Counted from the first letter of the stretch, positions 9,510 through 18,983 are shown. The stretch is 64,000 nucleotides of DNA from an uncultured Sutterella sp. (GCA_949287305.1 CASEFX010000036.1:47858-111857), one strand, 5' to 3'. A program made the numbers and translations. Notes: generated by a model from the letters alone, not told the origin.

Positions 9510-10604
9510 ATGGCGGAGCGCTTTGTCCGAACCGTTCTCGGTCCCTTCAAGCTTGAAGAGGATTCGGGCGCGCTCGCCGCGCTCGAACCCGTCGACCGTC
9601 TCCCCGAAGGAAAAGCCTTCGGCGGCGCTTCGACGGACCTCCTTGCGCACACGGAAAAAGCGCTCCTTGCCTATCTCGCGGGCGAAGCGTCCGACCTCGC
9701 CCGCCTTCCCGTGCTTCTTTCCAGGGCGCCCTTTGCGCGCAAGGTGCTCGAAGCGATGCGCGCCATTCCCCTCGGCGAAACGAAGACCTACGCCGAAGTG
9801 GCCCGCCTCGTCGGGCACGAGGGTGCGGCGCGGGCCGTGGGCAGCGTCTGCGCCAAAAACCGACTTCTCTTCGTTCTCCCCTGCCACCGCATCGTCCCGA
9901 CGACTGGCGTCGGACACTATCGGCTCGGAAGCGACGTTAAGCGCCGTCTCCTCGCCTTGGAAAGAGGCGACGCCGACGCATTCCGACCCAGAACGGTCTT
10001 CGTCACCTCGGACGAAGCCATGGCGCACCTCGCCCGACTCGGCGCGAACTGGGCGCGGCTCGTCGAAGAGACGGGACCGCTATCACGCCCGATCATTCCG
10101 GACCTTTTCGAAGGACTCGTGCGGTCGTTCACGAGTCAGCAGATCAGCGTCAAGGCGGCCGCCGCCATCATGGGGCGGCTTCGCCAAAACTGCGGGCCTC
10201 TCACGCCCGAACATCTTCTGACGGTTTCCTTCGAAGAACTCCGCACGCAGGGACTCTCCGCCAACAAGGCGAAGTGGATCCGCAGGGCCGCGGAACGCTT
10301 TGCGGCCGGGGAGTTCAAGAACGGTCTTCTCCTGCGCCTTGAAGACGAAGAACTCGTTGAAAAGCTCGTCACGCTCGACGGCGTCGGCCGTTGGACGGCC
10401 GAGATGATCGCGCTCTTCACCCTCGGACGCGACGACGTCCTGAGTCTCGGCGACCTCGGCATCCGCCGCGGGCTCGAGCGTCTCTACGGACATCCCCTTT
10501 CCAAAGACGAAATGCTGCGCGTCCGGCGCCGCACGTCGCCCTTCGGGAGCGCCGCGTCGCTCTACCTCTGGCATCTTGCGTCGGGCGGCGGCGTCGCCGA
10601 CTGA
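9510..10604 (+). CDS. Fusion of O6-alkylguanine-DNA alkyltransferase and AlkA-type DNA glycosylase
   Basis: Two alkylation-repair enzymes in one chain. About residues 70-155 form an Ogt/MGMT domain with the methyl-acceptor motif PCHRIVP (Cys near 125), GETKTYAEVA and the asparagine hinge KNR. About 165-364 form an AlkA/HhH-GPD glycosylase with TSQQISVKAA, the helix-hairpin-helix LDGVGRWTAEM and a catalytic Asp near 315 (LGDLGIRRG). The first part would remove alkyl groups from O6-guanine in place; the second would excise N-alkylated purines. It lacks the AraC-like Ada N-terminus. ATG 9510 is favoured over GTG 9507 because GAGG, overlapping the kinase stop, is 6-7 bases upstream. Confidence 0.88.
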   Translation: MAERFVRTVLGPFKLEEDSGALAALEPVDRLPEGKAFGGASTDLLAHTEKALLAYLAGEASDLARLPVLLSRAPFARKVLEAMRAIPLGETKTYAEVARLVGHEGAARAVGSVCAKNRLLFVLPCHRIVPTTGVGHYRLGSDVKRRLLALERGDADAFRPRTVFVTSDEAMAHLARLGANWARLVEETGPLSRPIIPDLFEGLVRSFTSQQISVKAAAAIMGRLRQNCGPLTPEHLLTVSFEELRTQGLSANKAKWIRRAAERFAAGEFKNGLLLRLEDEELVEKLVTLDGVGRWTAEMIALFTLGRDDVLSLGDLGIRRGLERLYGHPLSKDEMLRVRRRTSPFGSAASLYLWHLASGGGVAD

Positions 10605-10688
10605 CATCTTTTCGGGGATCCCGAACGCCTTCGCGGAATCGTTAGAACGTAGAATGACGTTCCTTTTTCGACTTTCCGCGAGTTTTCC

Positions 10689-11969
10689 ATGACCGACGCC
10701 CCGTCCCGCACGTCCGCTTCTCCCCGCCGCAGTCCCGCGCCCTACGAAATCATGGCGCCCGCAGGAAGCTGGGAATCCCTTTCGGCCGCCCTGCAGGCGG
10801 GGGCCGACGCGGTCTACTTCGGCATGGGCTCGCTCAACATGCGCTCCCTCGCCGCCAAGACCTTCTCGCTCGAGGACCTTCCCGAAATCGTGCGGCGCTC
10901 GCGCGAGGCGGGCGTGCGAACCTATCTCACGGTCAACACGGTGCTCTACGACGAAGACCTCCCGCTCATGCGCGAAATTCTCGAGCGCGCCAAGGCGGAG
11001 GGCGTTTCCGCCGTCATTCTCTCCGACGCCGCGGCCCTCACCTACGCCCAGGCGATCGGGCTCGAGGCGCACCTCTCGACGCAGCTCAACATCTCAAACG
11101 TCGAGGCGCTTCGCTTTTACGCGCAGTTCGCCGACGTCTTCGTTCCCGCCCGTGAACTCCGACTCGAACAAATCGGCGCGATCGCCGAGGCGATCCGGCG
11201 CGAGGGCATCACGGGTCCCTCGGGAAAGCCCGTGCAGATCGAAGCCTTCTGTCACGGGGCGCTCTGCATGGCGGTGTCGGGGAAATGTCACCTGAGCACG
11301 CACACGCGCGGCAAAAGCGCGAACCGGGGCGAATGTCTGCAGAACTGCCGCCGCACCTACCGGCTCGTCGACGCCGAGCGCGGCATCGAAATCGACGTGG
11401 AGGGGCGGCGCTTTCTCTCGCCCAAGGACCTGAAGACGATCGGCTTCATGGACCGCATGGTGGCCGCTGGCGTCACGGTCTTCAAGATCGAAGGCCGCGC
11501 CCGCGGGCCCGAATACGTCCGGACCACGGTGGAATGCTATCGGGAAGCCCTGGACGCCGTGCTTGAAGGCCGCTGGACGGAAGCGATGCGCACCGCCTGG
11601 GACGAGCGCCTCGCGCGCGTCTTCAACCGCGGCTTCTGGGACGGCTGGTACCTCGGCGCCGAAACGATGGAGACGACGAAGGACTACGGCTCGAGCGCCA
11701 CGGAAAAGAAGGTCTACGTCGGAAAGTGCCTCAACTATTTCGCCAGGTCGGGCATCGGCCACTTCCGGCTCGAGGCGGGGACTCTTCGCAAGGGAGACCG
11801 ATATCTCGTCACGGGCCCCACGACGGGGGCCGTCTACGGAAACGCGGAGGCGATGCGCGTGAACGAATCCGAGGCGGAGAACGCCGAAAAGGGCGCGGAA
11901 GTCACCTTCCGCGTCCCCGAGCGCATCCGCGAACACGATCGGCTCTACCGGCTCGATCCGGCCGTCTGA
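10689..11969 (+). CDS. U32-family peptidase (YegQ/TrhP-like)
   Basis: The family includes collagenase-like U32 proteins and the tRNA U34 hydroxylation proteins TrhP/YegQ. After a short Ser/Pro/Arg-rich leader the protein shows the family opening MAPAGSWESLSAALQAGAD, the signature EAFCHGALCMAVSGKC (about 182-197) and a downstream GECLQNCRR. These cysteines fit an iron-sulfur-type site known in TrhP relatives. Length (426 residues) fits the family. A role in prephenate-dependent tRNA wobble-uridine hydroxylation is plausible but is inferred from family only. ATG 10689; bounded downstream by a strong terminator. Confidence 0.82.
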   Translation: MTDAPSRTSASPRRSPAPYEIMAPAGSWESLSAALQAGADAVYFGMGSLNMRSLAAKTFSLEDLPEIVRRSREAGVRTYLTVNTVLYDEDLPLMREILERAKAEGVSAVILSDAAALTYAQAIGLEAHLSTQLNISNVEALRFYAQFADVFVPARELRLEQIGAIAEAIRREGITGPSGKPVQIEAFCHGALCMAVSGKCHLSTHTRGKSANRGECLQNCRRTYRLVDAERGIEIDVEGRRFLSPKDLKTIGFMDRMVAAGVTVFKIEGRARGPEYVRTTVECYREALDAVLEGRWTEAMRTAWDERLARVFNRGFWDGWYLGAETMETTKDYGSSATEKKVYVGKCLNYFARSGIGHFRLEAGTLRKGDRYLVTGPTTGAVYGNAEAMRVNESEAENAEKGAEVTFRVPERIREHDRLYRLDPAV

Positions 11970-11990
11970 CGGTTTTTCGACGGAAAAAAG

Positions 11991-12024
11991 AAAGGGAGAA
12001 GCGTTTGGCACTTCTCCCTTTTTT
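11991..12024. terminator. Bidirectional intrinsic terminator
   Basis: AAAGGGAGAAG (11991-12001) pairs with CTTCTCCCTTT (12011-12021), with a T-run on the plus strand and a T-rich run on the minus strand. It ends both the U32 peptidase gene and ppiD, which converge here. Confidence 0.85.
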
Positions 12025-12042
12025 GACGCTCATAAAGAGGTC

Positions 12043-13944
12043 TTACGGTTCCTGATCCTTCTTCCCTTCGATGAAGTCGGGACGCAGGATTTCGCTCTTC
12101 ATCACCGCCTTCAGAGCGGAGAGGTAGGCGCGGCGGTCGGCTTCGCCGTAAATCGCGGCGATTTCACGACGGAGCGCTTCGATTTCCTCGGGCTTAGACT
12201 CCGGCATGCGGCGTTCGGCCACGTAACCCACGATGTAGGCGCCGCCCGGGACGGCCGTGCCCGTGAAGGTCGGGAGCTGCTGCGACGGAATCGAGATTTC
12301 GCGGTTGACGAGGGCTTCAGGCTGGCCCTTCGGGTTCTGACGCGAGACCCAGATCGGTTCCGAGAAACCGTCGAGCGACTTCGACTCGAGCACTTCGGCG
12401 AGCTTCTTTTCCCCTTCGGCCTTCGCCATGGCGGCGGCCTTTTCGGTCTTGATCGCTTCGACGATGCGGACCTTCACCGCGTCGAGCGGCTGCAGGGCGG
12501 TCGGGAAGTGTTCGACGACGCGGGCGGATACGAGCGTGTTCGAAGCGACTTCGACGGCGGAGGTGTTGCGCTTTTCGCTCAGCGCTTCTTCGCCGAAGAG
12601 GTGTTCGACGACGCGGTCGTTGATCACGCGCTTCAGCGCCGGATCCTCGACGCCTTCGCGCGTCACGTTTTCGGCCGTTTCGATCTTGAGGCCGAACTTC
12701 TCGGCCACGGGCGCGAGCGTGTCGGACTGTTCGTAGACCATGTTCGTGAACTCGTCGGCGGCTTCGGAGAAGGCGCGGATCGCCATCTGTTCGACGTATT
12801 CGCGTTCGATTTCGCCGCGGACTTCCTCGAACTTCTTGACGTGCTGATCGCGCACGTCCGTCACGTAGATGATGTGGTAGCCGAATTCGGATTCGACCGG
12901 ACCGACGATGTCGCCCTTCTTGGCGGCGAAGACGGCGTCTTCAAAGGGCTTCACCATGACGCCCTTGCCGAAGTAGGAGAGGTCGCCCCCGTCGTTGGCG
13001 GAACCCGTGTCGACGGAATTGGCCTTGGCGAGTTCGCCGAACTTCGAGGGATCGGCCTTGGCTTCGGCAACCAGCGCTTCGGCCTTCTTCAGGGCCGCGG
13101 CCTTGTCGTCGCCGAACTCAAGAAGAATGTGGCTCGCGCGTCGTTCTTCCGGAACCGACCAGCGGTTCTGGTTCTGTTCGTAGAAGACCTTGACTTCCTC
13201 TTCGTTGGGCTTGACGTCCTTCTTGAAGTCTTCGGGCGAGAGGACGACGTACTCGATCTTGAGGTGTTCGGGCGAGTAGAAGTCGTTTTCGTGCGACTTG
13301 TAGTAGGCGGCGACCTCTTCGTCGGAGGCCTTCGCTTCATCGTAGTAGTCGCCCACGTTGAAGATCATCGTGCGGACCTGGCGCTCTTCGGCGAGGATGT
13401 CGTGGAGATCCTGAGCGAGGGCCTTGGGCGCGGGGTGCGTCGCGGAAACGCCCGAGATGAGCGTGTTCTTGGCGAGGTCCTGACGGAGTTCGTAGACGAA
13501 CTGCTCGTCGCTCTTGCCCTGGCTGCGCAGGAAGTTTTCGTAGAGTTCCGGCGAGAACTGGCCGTTTTCCTTGAGCGCGTCGGCGTTCTTGACGAGGGCG
13601 ATCGCTTCGGCTTCCGAAACCGTCACCCATTCCTTCGCAACCGTCTGCGCCACGGCCGAGTCGTCCATCATGGACTGCAGAATGGCGGCGCGGGCTTCGG
13701 CGTTGTCGAGCATGTTCGGACGGAAGGCTTCGCCCAACTGCTGCTGCAGATTCTGCAGCTGCTGACGCTGCGCCATGTCGAACTGCTCGGGCAGGATGGG
13801 AACCTCTCCCACGCGGGCGATCGCGTTGTCGTCGGTCGACATGCGGCTGTAGCTGTAAATGCCGGTGACGACAAAACTAGGAATAATGAGCACCATGGCG
13901 ATGAACATCAGCCAGCGCTTGTGCGTACGGAATGCCTGAAGCAT
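12043..13944 (-). CDS. ppiD: PpiD-type periplasmic folding chaperone / peptidyl-prolyl isomerase
   Basis: Inner-membrane-anchored chaperone helping newly exported proteins fold. A short basic N-terminus (MLQAFRTHKRW) is followed by one transmembrane helix at about 11-31, a SurA-N-like chaperone region and a parvulin domain (about 255-355) beginning RRASHILLEFGD and ending GYHIIYVTD. The frame runs upstream to 13998, but ATG at 13944 has an AAGGGAAG ribosome site at the right distance and starts at the family's usual point. A TAAAAT -10-like box lies at 14072-14077. Length (633 residues) is normal. Confidence 0.92.
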   Translation of the reverse strand: MLQAFRTHKRWLMFIAMVLIIPSFVVTGIYSYSRMSTDDNAIARVGEVPILPEQFDMAQRQQLQNLQQQLGEAFRPNMLDNAEARAAILQSMMDDSAVAQTVAKEWVTVSEAEAIALVKNADALKENGQFSPELYENFLRSQGKSDEQFVYELRQDLAKNTLISGVSATHPAPKALAQDLHDILAEERQVRTMIFNVGDYYDEAKASDEEVAAYYKSHENDFYSPEHLKIEYVVLSPEDFKKDVKPNEEEVKVFYEQNQNRWSVPEERRASHILLEFGDDKAAALKKAEALVAEAKADPSKFGELAKANSVDTGSANDGGDLSYFGKGVMVKPFEDAVFAAKKGDIVGPVESEFGYHIIYVTDVRDQHVKKFEEVRGEIEREYVEQMAIRAFSEAADEFTNMVYEQSDTLAPVAEKFGLKIETAENVTREGVEDPALKRVINDRVVEHLFGEEALSEKRNTSAVEVASNTLVSARVVEHFPTALQPLDAVKVRIVEAIKTEKAAAMAKAEGEKKLAEVLESKSLDGFSEPIWVSRQNPKGQPEALVNREISIPSQQLPTFTGTAVPGGAYIVGYVAERRMPESKPEEIEALRREIAAIYGEADRRAYLSALKAVMKSEILRPDFIEGKKDQEP

Positions 13945-14249
13945 GAAACTTCCCTTTTGAGAATCCGATCGTTGTGACGTGCCCCGCAGTCTTTGCAAAC
14001 GGACCGAAGGACGGACGGCCGTCGACGGAGACGGTCGTCTGCGCGCGAAAAAAGTCCGCGCGCGAAAGCGTCTATTTTAGCGGAAATCGCCCGCCTCATT
14101 CGGCGTTTTTCCCGAAGTCGCGTGCGGCGCAACAGACGCATACAAATCGAGCCGGACTTCGGACGTCTTTTCCGAAAAACCCGGCTCCGGCGTTTGGATA
14201 CAAAAAAAGGGACCTTCTTGCGAAGAACCCTCTCTTTCCCGTATGCAAA
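13945..14249. other. Intergenic stretch between ppiD and the tRNA-Asp cluster
   Basis: About 305 bases without a gene. It contains the probable ppiD promoter (TAAAAT read leftward at 14072-14077) and the tRNA-Asp terminator at 14202-14230. No other structure or ORF is supported. Confidence 0.5.
14202..14230 (-). terminator. Intrinsic terminator of the tRNA-Asp cluster
   Basis: Read leftward, GGG-CTTC-GCAA-GAAG-CCC forms a hairpin with a GNRA-type loop and is followed by seven T residues. Confidence 0.75.
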
Positions 14250-14326
14250 TGGCGGAGTGGACGGGACTCGAACCCGCGACCCCCGGCGTGACAGGCCGGT
14301 ATTCTAACCAACTGAACTACCACTCC
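14250..14326 (-). tRNA. tRNA-Asp (GUC), copy 3
   Basis: 77-base cloverleaf read leftward, with anticodon GTC in CCTGTCACG, T-loop GGTTCGAGTCC and encoded 3' CCA. It is identical to the two upstream copies and is the last to be transcribed. Confidence 0.97.
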
Positions 14327-14362
14327 ACGGCATGCAAACGAATTGTCGGCGACTTGTTGCGT

Positions 14363-14439
14363 TGGCGGAGTGGACGGGACTCGAACCCGCGACCCCCGGC
14401 GTGACAGGCCGGTATTCTAACCAACTGAACTACCACTCC
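14363..14439 (-). tRNA. tRNA-Asp (GUC), copy 2
   Basis: Same 77-base sequence as its neighbours, including the encoded CCA; 36 bases separate it from copy 3. The spacers differ from one another, so only the tRNA bodies are kept identical. Confidence 0.97.
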
Positions 14440-14479
14440 ACACAAGTGCCTTGGCCTTCGCGTCGACGTTTTGAGCAGT

Positions 14480-14556
14480 TGGCGGAGTGGACGGGACTCG
14501 AACCCGCGACCCCCGGCGTGACAGGCCGGTATTCTAACCAACTGAACTACCACTCC
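14480..14556 (-). tRNA. tRNA-Asp (GUC), copy 1
   Basis: First tRNA of the three-gene transcript; identical 77-base body with anticodon GTC and encoded CCA. A near-consensus promoter lies 40 bases upstream. Confidence 0.97.
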
Positions 14557-14595
14557 GTTCTTTCAAACCGTCTGGCGTTTCAGCCTAGGAGGCGT

Positions 14596-14624
14596 ATTAT
14601 CTCAATTTCCTGTCTTTTTGTCAA
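14596..14624 (-). promoter_or_regulatory. Sigma-70 promoter of the tRNA-Asp cluster
   Basis: Read leftward: TTGACA (14619-14624), a 17-base spacer and GATAAT (14596-14601). This is one of the best-matching sigma-70 promoters in the window, as expected for stable RNA. A GC-rich GCCTCC stretch just after the -10 may be a discriminator. Confidence 0.8.
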
Positions 14625-14662
14625 GAGTCTCTGTTCAAAAAACTTGAAAAAAGTCGAGAAAC

Positions 14663-14738
14663 TGGTGGATGCTGAGAGTCTCGAACTCCCGACCTACGCC
14701 TTGTAAGGGCGCCGCTCTACCAACTGAGCTAAGCATCC
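14663..14738 (-). tRNA. tRNA-Val (UAC)
   Basis: 76 bases read leftward, with anticodon TAC in CCCTTACAAGG, T-arm GGGAGTTCGAGACTC and encoded CCA. A TACAAT -10 box is present at 14781-14786, so it appears to have its own promoter. Confidence 0.96.
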
Positions 14739-14896
14739 GTACGTCTTCCTTCTCCCCGCTCCGAAAAGCGGGAAGTCACGAATTGTACAGGAAATTTCGG
14801 ACGTGTGGGGCGGCGAGGGAAAATTTTTCCGGCCTCGTGGGCATCGGGCTCCGCCCGAAAAGTCGGAAACCGGGGAAACGCCTCTCTCCAGCGCAC

Positions 14897-14921
14897 AAAA
14901 CCCGCCTTGCGGGCGGGTTTT
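14897..14921 (-). terminator. Intrinsic terminator after lon
   Basis: AAAACCCGCC pairs with GGCGGGTTTT over a 5-base loop; the arms themselves supply T-tracts on both strands. It lies 26 bases past the lon stop. Confidence 0.75.
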
Positions 14922-14947
14922 GCGTGTTTGCGGAATCAAACGGAAGC

Positions 14948-17368
14948 TCAAGAAACCGTCACCGACGAGGCCGAGGTCTTCGGGTTCGCGTCGGAGAGCT
15001 TCATCGCCGCTTCCTCTTCGGTCAAGGGCTTGGGGAGCTCCACGAGCGCGTGCGCGAGGACTTCGTCAATCGTGTGGACCGCGACGATGTCGAGCGCGTG
15101 GCGGACGTTTTCCGGAATCTCTTCGAGATCCTTCAGGTTGTCGGCCGGGATCAGGACCTTCTTCACGCCGCCGCGAAGGGCCGCGAGAAGCTTTTCCTTG
15201 AGGCCGCCGATTTCGAGGACTTCGCCGCGAAGCGTGATTTCGCCCGTCATCGCGACGTCCGAGCGCACGGGAATGCCCGTGAGCGCCGAGACCATGGCGG
15301 TCGTGATCGCACCGCCCGCCGACGGACCGTCCTTCGGGGTCGCGCCTTCGGGGAAGTGGATGTGCCAGTCGGTCGTCGAGAAGATCTCGTGACGGATGCC
15401 GAGCTTGGCGGCGCGGCTGCGAACGACCGAGCGCGCGGCTTCGACGGATTCCTTCATCACGTCGCCGAGCGACCCCGTGCGCTGCACGGCGCCCTTCCCG
15501 GGGAACTGCAGGGCTTCGATCGTGAGGATGTCGCCGCCCACTTCCGTCCAGGCGAGGCCGTTGACGATGCCCACGCGCGGAGACTTCTGCGCGTACGTGA
15601 TCGAGAAGCGGCGCACGCCGAGGAAGTCGTGGAGGTTCTTCGCGTTCACCGTCTGGCGCTTCGGCGCGTCCTCCCCTTCCCCGCGGGTTTCGGCCTTGAG
15701 GACGATCTTGCGCAGGATCTTGCCGATCGAGCGCTCGAGTCCGCGCACGCCCGCCTCACGCGTGTAGTAGCGGATGATGTCGCGCACGGCGTCCTCGGTG
15801 ATGCGCACTTCCTTGTCGGTAACGCCGTTGGCTTCCATCTGCTTGGGGATCAGATGGCGTTCGGCGATGTGCACCTTTTCGTCTTCGGTGTAGCCCGAAA
15901 GCGAAATCACTTCCATGCGGTCGAGAAGCGGCGCGGGGATGTTGTAGGAGTTCGAGGTCGCCACGAACATCACCTGCGAGAGGTCGTAGGGAAGCTCCAC
16001 GTAGTGGTCTTCGAAGGTGTTGTTCTGTTCCGGATCGAGCACTTCGAGAAGGGCCGACGCCGGATCGCCCCGGAAGTCCGTCTGCATCTTGTCGATTTCG
16101 TCGAAGAGGAAGAGCGGATTGCGCACCTTCGCCTTGATGAGGCTCTTGATGACGCGGCCCGGCATGGCGCCCACGTAGGTGCGGCGATGACCGCGGATTT
16201 CCGCCTCGTCGCGCACGCCGCCCAGGGCCATGCGGACGTATTCGCGTCCCGTAGCGCGGGCGATGCTGCGGCCGAGCGAGGTCTTGCCGACGCCCGGGGC
16301 GCCGACAAAGCAGAGAATCGGAGCCTTCGTCATGTTGACGCGGCGCTGCACGGCGAGATACTCGAGAATGCGTTCCTTCACCTTTTCGAGGCCCCAGTGG
16401 TCGGCGTCGAGCACTTCGCGGGCCTTCTTGAGGTCGGTCGAAATTTCGGTGCGCTTCGTCCAGGGCACTTCAAAGAGCGTGTCGAGGTAGGAGCGCACGA
16501 CGGCCGACTCGGAGCTCGAGGGCGGCATCTGATCGAGCTTCTTGGCTTCGTTCTGGATGCGTTCGCGCACGACTTCGGGGAAGTCCTTCCCCTCTTCGTC
16601 GAGCTTCTTGAGGTATTCGTCGCTTTCGCGCTGTTCCTCTTCGTCGCGGTTGAGTTCGCGGCGCAGGGCCTTGATCTGCTCGTTGATGAAGTAGTCGCGC
16701 TGGTTGCCTTCGATCTGCTGCTTGACGCGCATCTGAATGCGGCTTTCAAGGTCGCGCAGTTCGTCGTTGACGCGAAGCGCCTCGTAGAAGAACTCGTAAC
16801 GTTCCGAGAGCGATTCGCGCGACAGGAGCTCCATCTGGCGCTCGAGCGGAATCGTCGTCTGCGAGAGCATCGCGTAGAGGAGCGCTTCGCGGTCCGTCAC
16901 GCTCACGGGCACGCTCGGTTCATGCAGAGGAGCCGCATGGCGGGCGCCGTTTTGCGACGTCGCGTGCGAATAGGCCTCCTCCACCTTCGCGACGAGTTCG
17001 TCGAAGACGGGGCCGAGAAAATCGTCCTTTTCCGGTTCGAACGTCTCGGCCGTGCAGGTGAAGCTCGTCGTCTCGAACTTCACGTCGCGGATGCGGGCGC
17101 GCTCGAGACCTTCGACGAGCACCTTGCGCGTGCCGTCGGGGAGTTCGATCACCTGCGAGACGACGCCGATTACGCCGAGGTCGTAGAGATCCTTGGGCTC
17201 GGGCGCCTCGATGTCGGAGTTGCGCTGCGGCACGAAGGCCACGAGGGGATGAGCGCTCTCGTACGTGCGGTTTACGACCTCAAGCGACGTCTCGCGCGCC
17301 ATGAACACGGCCGTATGCGTCTTCGGATACGTGATGACGTCGCGCAGCGCGATGAGCGGCAACGTCAT
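14948..17368 (-). CDS. lon: Lon ATP-dependent protease
   Basis: Cytoplasmic AAA+ protease that degrades misfolded and regulatory proteins. It has an N-terminal substrate domain beginning LPLIALRDVITYP, a coiled-coil region, Walker A GAPGVGKTS near residue 358, Walker B LFLFDEIDK, and a C-terminal Ser/Lys protease domain with the catalytic serine in KDGPSAGGA. ATG 17368 puts the conserved LPLxxLRD block at the start. Upstream in-frame TTG codons at 17419 (AAGGA six bases before it) and 17434 would add 17-22 residues, so the start is uncertain. Length is normal for Lon. It is the last gene of tig-clpP-clpX-lon and has its own heat-shock-type promoter. Confidence 0.95.
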   Translation of the reverse strand: MTLPLIALRDVITYPKTHTAVFMARETSLEVVNRTYESAHPLVAFVPQRNSDIEAPEPKDLYDLGVIGVVSQVIELPDGTRKVLVEGLERARIRDVKFETTSFTCTAETFEPEKDDFLGPVFDELVAKVEEAYSHATSQNGARHAAPLHEPSVPVSVTDREALLYAMLSQTTIPLERQMELLSRESLSERYEFFYEALRVNDELRDLESRIQMRVKQQIEGNQRDYFINEQIKALRRELNRDEEEQRESDEYLKKLDEEGKDFPEVVRERIQNEAKKLDQMPPSSSESAVVRSYLDTLFEVPWTKRTEISTDLKKAREVLDADHWGLEKVKERILEYLAVQRRVNMTKAPILCFVGAPGVGKTSLGRSIARATGREYVRMALGGVRDEAEIRGHRRTYVGAMPGRVIKSLIKAKVRNPLFLFDEIDKMQTDFRGDPASALLEVLDPEQNNTFEDHYVELPYDLSQVMFVATSNSYNIPAPLLDRMEVISLSGYTEDEKVHIAERHLIPKQMEANGVTDKEVRITEDAVRDIIRYYTREAGVRGLERSIGKILRKIVLKAETRGEGEDAPKRQTVNAKNLHDFLGVRRFSITYAQKSPRVGIVNGLAWTEVGGDILTIEALQFPGKGAVQRTGSLGDVMKESVEAARSVVRSRAAKLGIRHEIFSTTDWHIHFPEGATPKDGPSAGGAITTAMVSALTGIPVRSDVAMTGEITLRGEVLEIGGLKEKLLAALRGGVKKVLIPADNLKDLEEIPENVRHALDIVAVHTIDEVLAHALVELPKPLTEEEAAMKLSDANPKTSASSVTVS

Positions 17369-17459
17369 CGACTTGGCTTCATGAAAGGCCGAAAGCTGCT
17401 GAGAAATAGACGGTTTCAAATTGTTTTCCTTCAAACGGAGGGATATACCTGGTTCTTCC

Positions 17460-17488
17460 TATATGGGGGCGTTCTTCGGGAAAACAAG
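17460..17488 (-). promoter_or_regulatory. Sigma-32 (heat-shock) type promoter for lon
   Basis: Read leftward: CTTGTT (17483-17488), a 14-base spacer, then CCCCATATA (17460-17468). The -10 matches the RpoH consensus CCCCATnT and the -35 resembles CTTGAA at the accepted spacing. It lies between clpX and lon, so lon can be induced apart from clpPX. Confidence 0.65.
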
Positions 17489-17523
17489 GAGGACGTCCGA
17501 AAGAAACGGCCCTCCGAGTTCTC

Positions 17524-18762
17524 TTATTCGCCGCGGCGCACGAGCTTGACGGGCGCCTTTTCCGTGACGACCTTCTCGGTGATGATCACCTCGCTCACGT
17601 CCCTTTCGTCGGGGATCTCGAACATCGTGTCGAGAAGGATTCCCTCGACGATGGAGCGAAGGCCGCGGGCGCCGGTCTTGCGTTCGACCGCAAGCTTGGC
17701 GATCGCCTTGAGCGCCTCGGGCTCGAACGTGAGCTTGACGTCCTCCATCGAGAAGAGCGCCTGGAACTGACGCACGATCGCGTTCTTGGGTTCCGTCAGA
17801 ATGGCGACGAGCGCCTTTTCGTCGAGCTCCTCGAGCGCCGCGATGACGGGCAGACGCCCCACGAGTTCCGGAATGAGACCGTACTTCACGAGGTCCGCGG
17901 GTTCGATCGAGGCGAACATTTCCGTAAGGCTGCGGTCGTCCTTCTTTTCCATCACGGCGCCGCCGAAGCCGATTTCGCTCTTTTCCGTGCGGCGTCGAAT
18001 CACGCGGGCGATGCCGTCGAAGGCGCCGCCGCAGATGAAGAGGATCTGCGAGGTGTCGACATGGATCATGGGCTTGCCCGGGTTCTTGCGTCCGCCCTGC
18101 GCGGGCATCGAGGCGACCGTCCCTTCGATGAGCTTCAGAAGGGCCTGCTGCACGCCTTCGCCCGAGACGTCGCGCGTGATCGACGGGTTTTCGCTCTTGC
18201 GGGCGATCTTGTCGATTTCGTCGAGATAGATGATCCCGCGCTGGGCCTTCTCGATGTCGCCGTCGGCCGCCTGCACGAGCTTGGCGACGATGTTTTCGAC
18301 GTCTTCGCCCACGTAGCCCGCTTCGGTCAGCGTCGTCGCGTCGGCGATCGCGAAGGGCACGTCAAGCGCCTTGGCGAGGGTCTGCGCGAGAAGAGTCTTC
18401 CCGGAGCCCGTCGGACCGACGAGCAGAATGTTGGACTTCTGCAGTTCGACGTCGGTGAGCTTTTCGTCGCGCGAACGAAGACGCTTGTAGTGGTTGTAGA
18501 CCGCCACGGAGAGCGTGCGCTTGGCGAGTTCCTGACCGATCACGTACTGATCGAGGTGCTTGTAGAGTTCCCGCGGCGTCGCCAGCGGCTTGGGCGCGGC
18601 GGGCGTTTCCTCGGGTTTCTCCTCCTGGGCGGGAGGATCCTCGGCGAGTTCCTTCGTCAGGAATCCCACGCACTCGTCACAAATCGTCTCGCCGTGCAGA
18701 CCCCCGAAAAGGGCCTTGCACTGGGAAGCGGGTCGACCGCAGAAAGAACAGGTTTTTTCCAT
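17524..18762 (-). CDS. clpX: ClpX, ATP-dependent unfoldase of ClpXP
   Basis: AAA+ unfoldase that feeds substrates to ClpP. The N-terminal zinc-binding domain has Cys at 5, 8, 28 and 31. Walker A GPTGSGKT is at 116-123, Walker B is IIYLDEIDK, and the ClpP-docking loop IGF is in [10 protein letters not shown] Pro/Glu/Ala-rich linker (about 41-60) joins the zinc domain and the AAA+ core. 412 residues. It is encoded between clpP and lon; a 243-base gap containing a terminator-like hairpin separates it from clpP. Confidence 0.97.
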   Translation of the reverse strand: MEKTCSFCGRPASQCKALFGGLHGETICDECVGFLTKELAEDPPAQEEKPEETPAAPKPLATPRELYKHLDQYVIGQELAKRTLSVAVYNHYKRLRSRDEKLTDVELQKSNILLVGPTGSGKTLLAQTLAKALDVPFAIADATTLTEAGYVGEDVENIVAKLVQAADGDIEKAQRGIIYLDEIDKIARKSENPSITRDVSGEGVQQALLKLIEGTVASMPAQGGRKNPGKPMIHVDTSQILFICGGAFDGIARVIRRRTEKSEIGFGGAVMEKKDDRSLTEMFASIEPADLVKYGLIPELVGRLPVIAALEELDEKALVAILTEPKNAIVRQFQALFSMEDVKLTFEPEALKAIAKLAVERKTGARGLRSIVEGILLDTMFEIPDERDVSEVIITEKVVTEKAPVKLVRRGE

Positions 18763-18946
18763 GTTTCACCTTTCAGTCGTCCGCCCATTCGGGCGGGCGG
18801 GAAACGGAGCCCAAGCTCGACGTTTCGTACACTTCGACAATAGCGCCGAACTGGGCGCCCGACTTGTCGAAAACTCTTGATCTATTCCGCATTCGAAGCG
18901 GATTCGCCCCTTCCCTCCCCTTGGGGGGTGGCGAAGGGAAAAGGCG

Positions 18947-18983
18947 AGCCCGCACGCCGTCTCGGACGGCCCCCGTGCGGGCT
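18947..18983 (-). terminator. Hairpin between clpP and clpX
   Basis: AGCCCGCACG (18947-18956) pairs with CGTGCGGGCT (18974-18983), followed leftward by CGCCTTTT. This suggests partial termination after clpP, letting clpX be made at a lower level or from its own promoter in the following 180 bases. Confidence 0.6.

Noticed and set aside
14250..14556. Three identical 77-base repeats
   Set aside because: They are complete tRNA-Asp genes, kept the same by gene conversion, not a mobile repeat.
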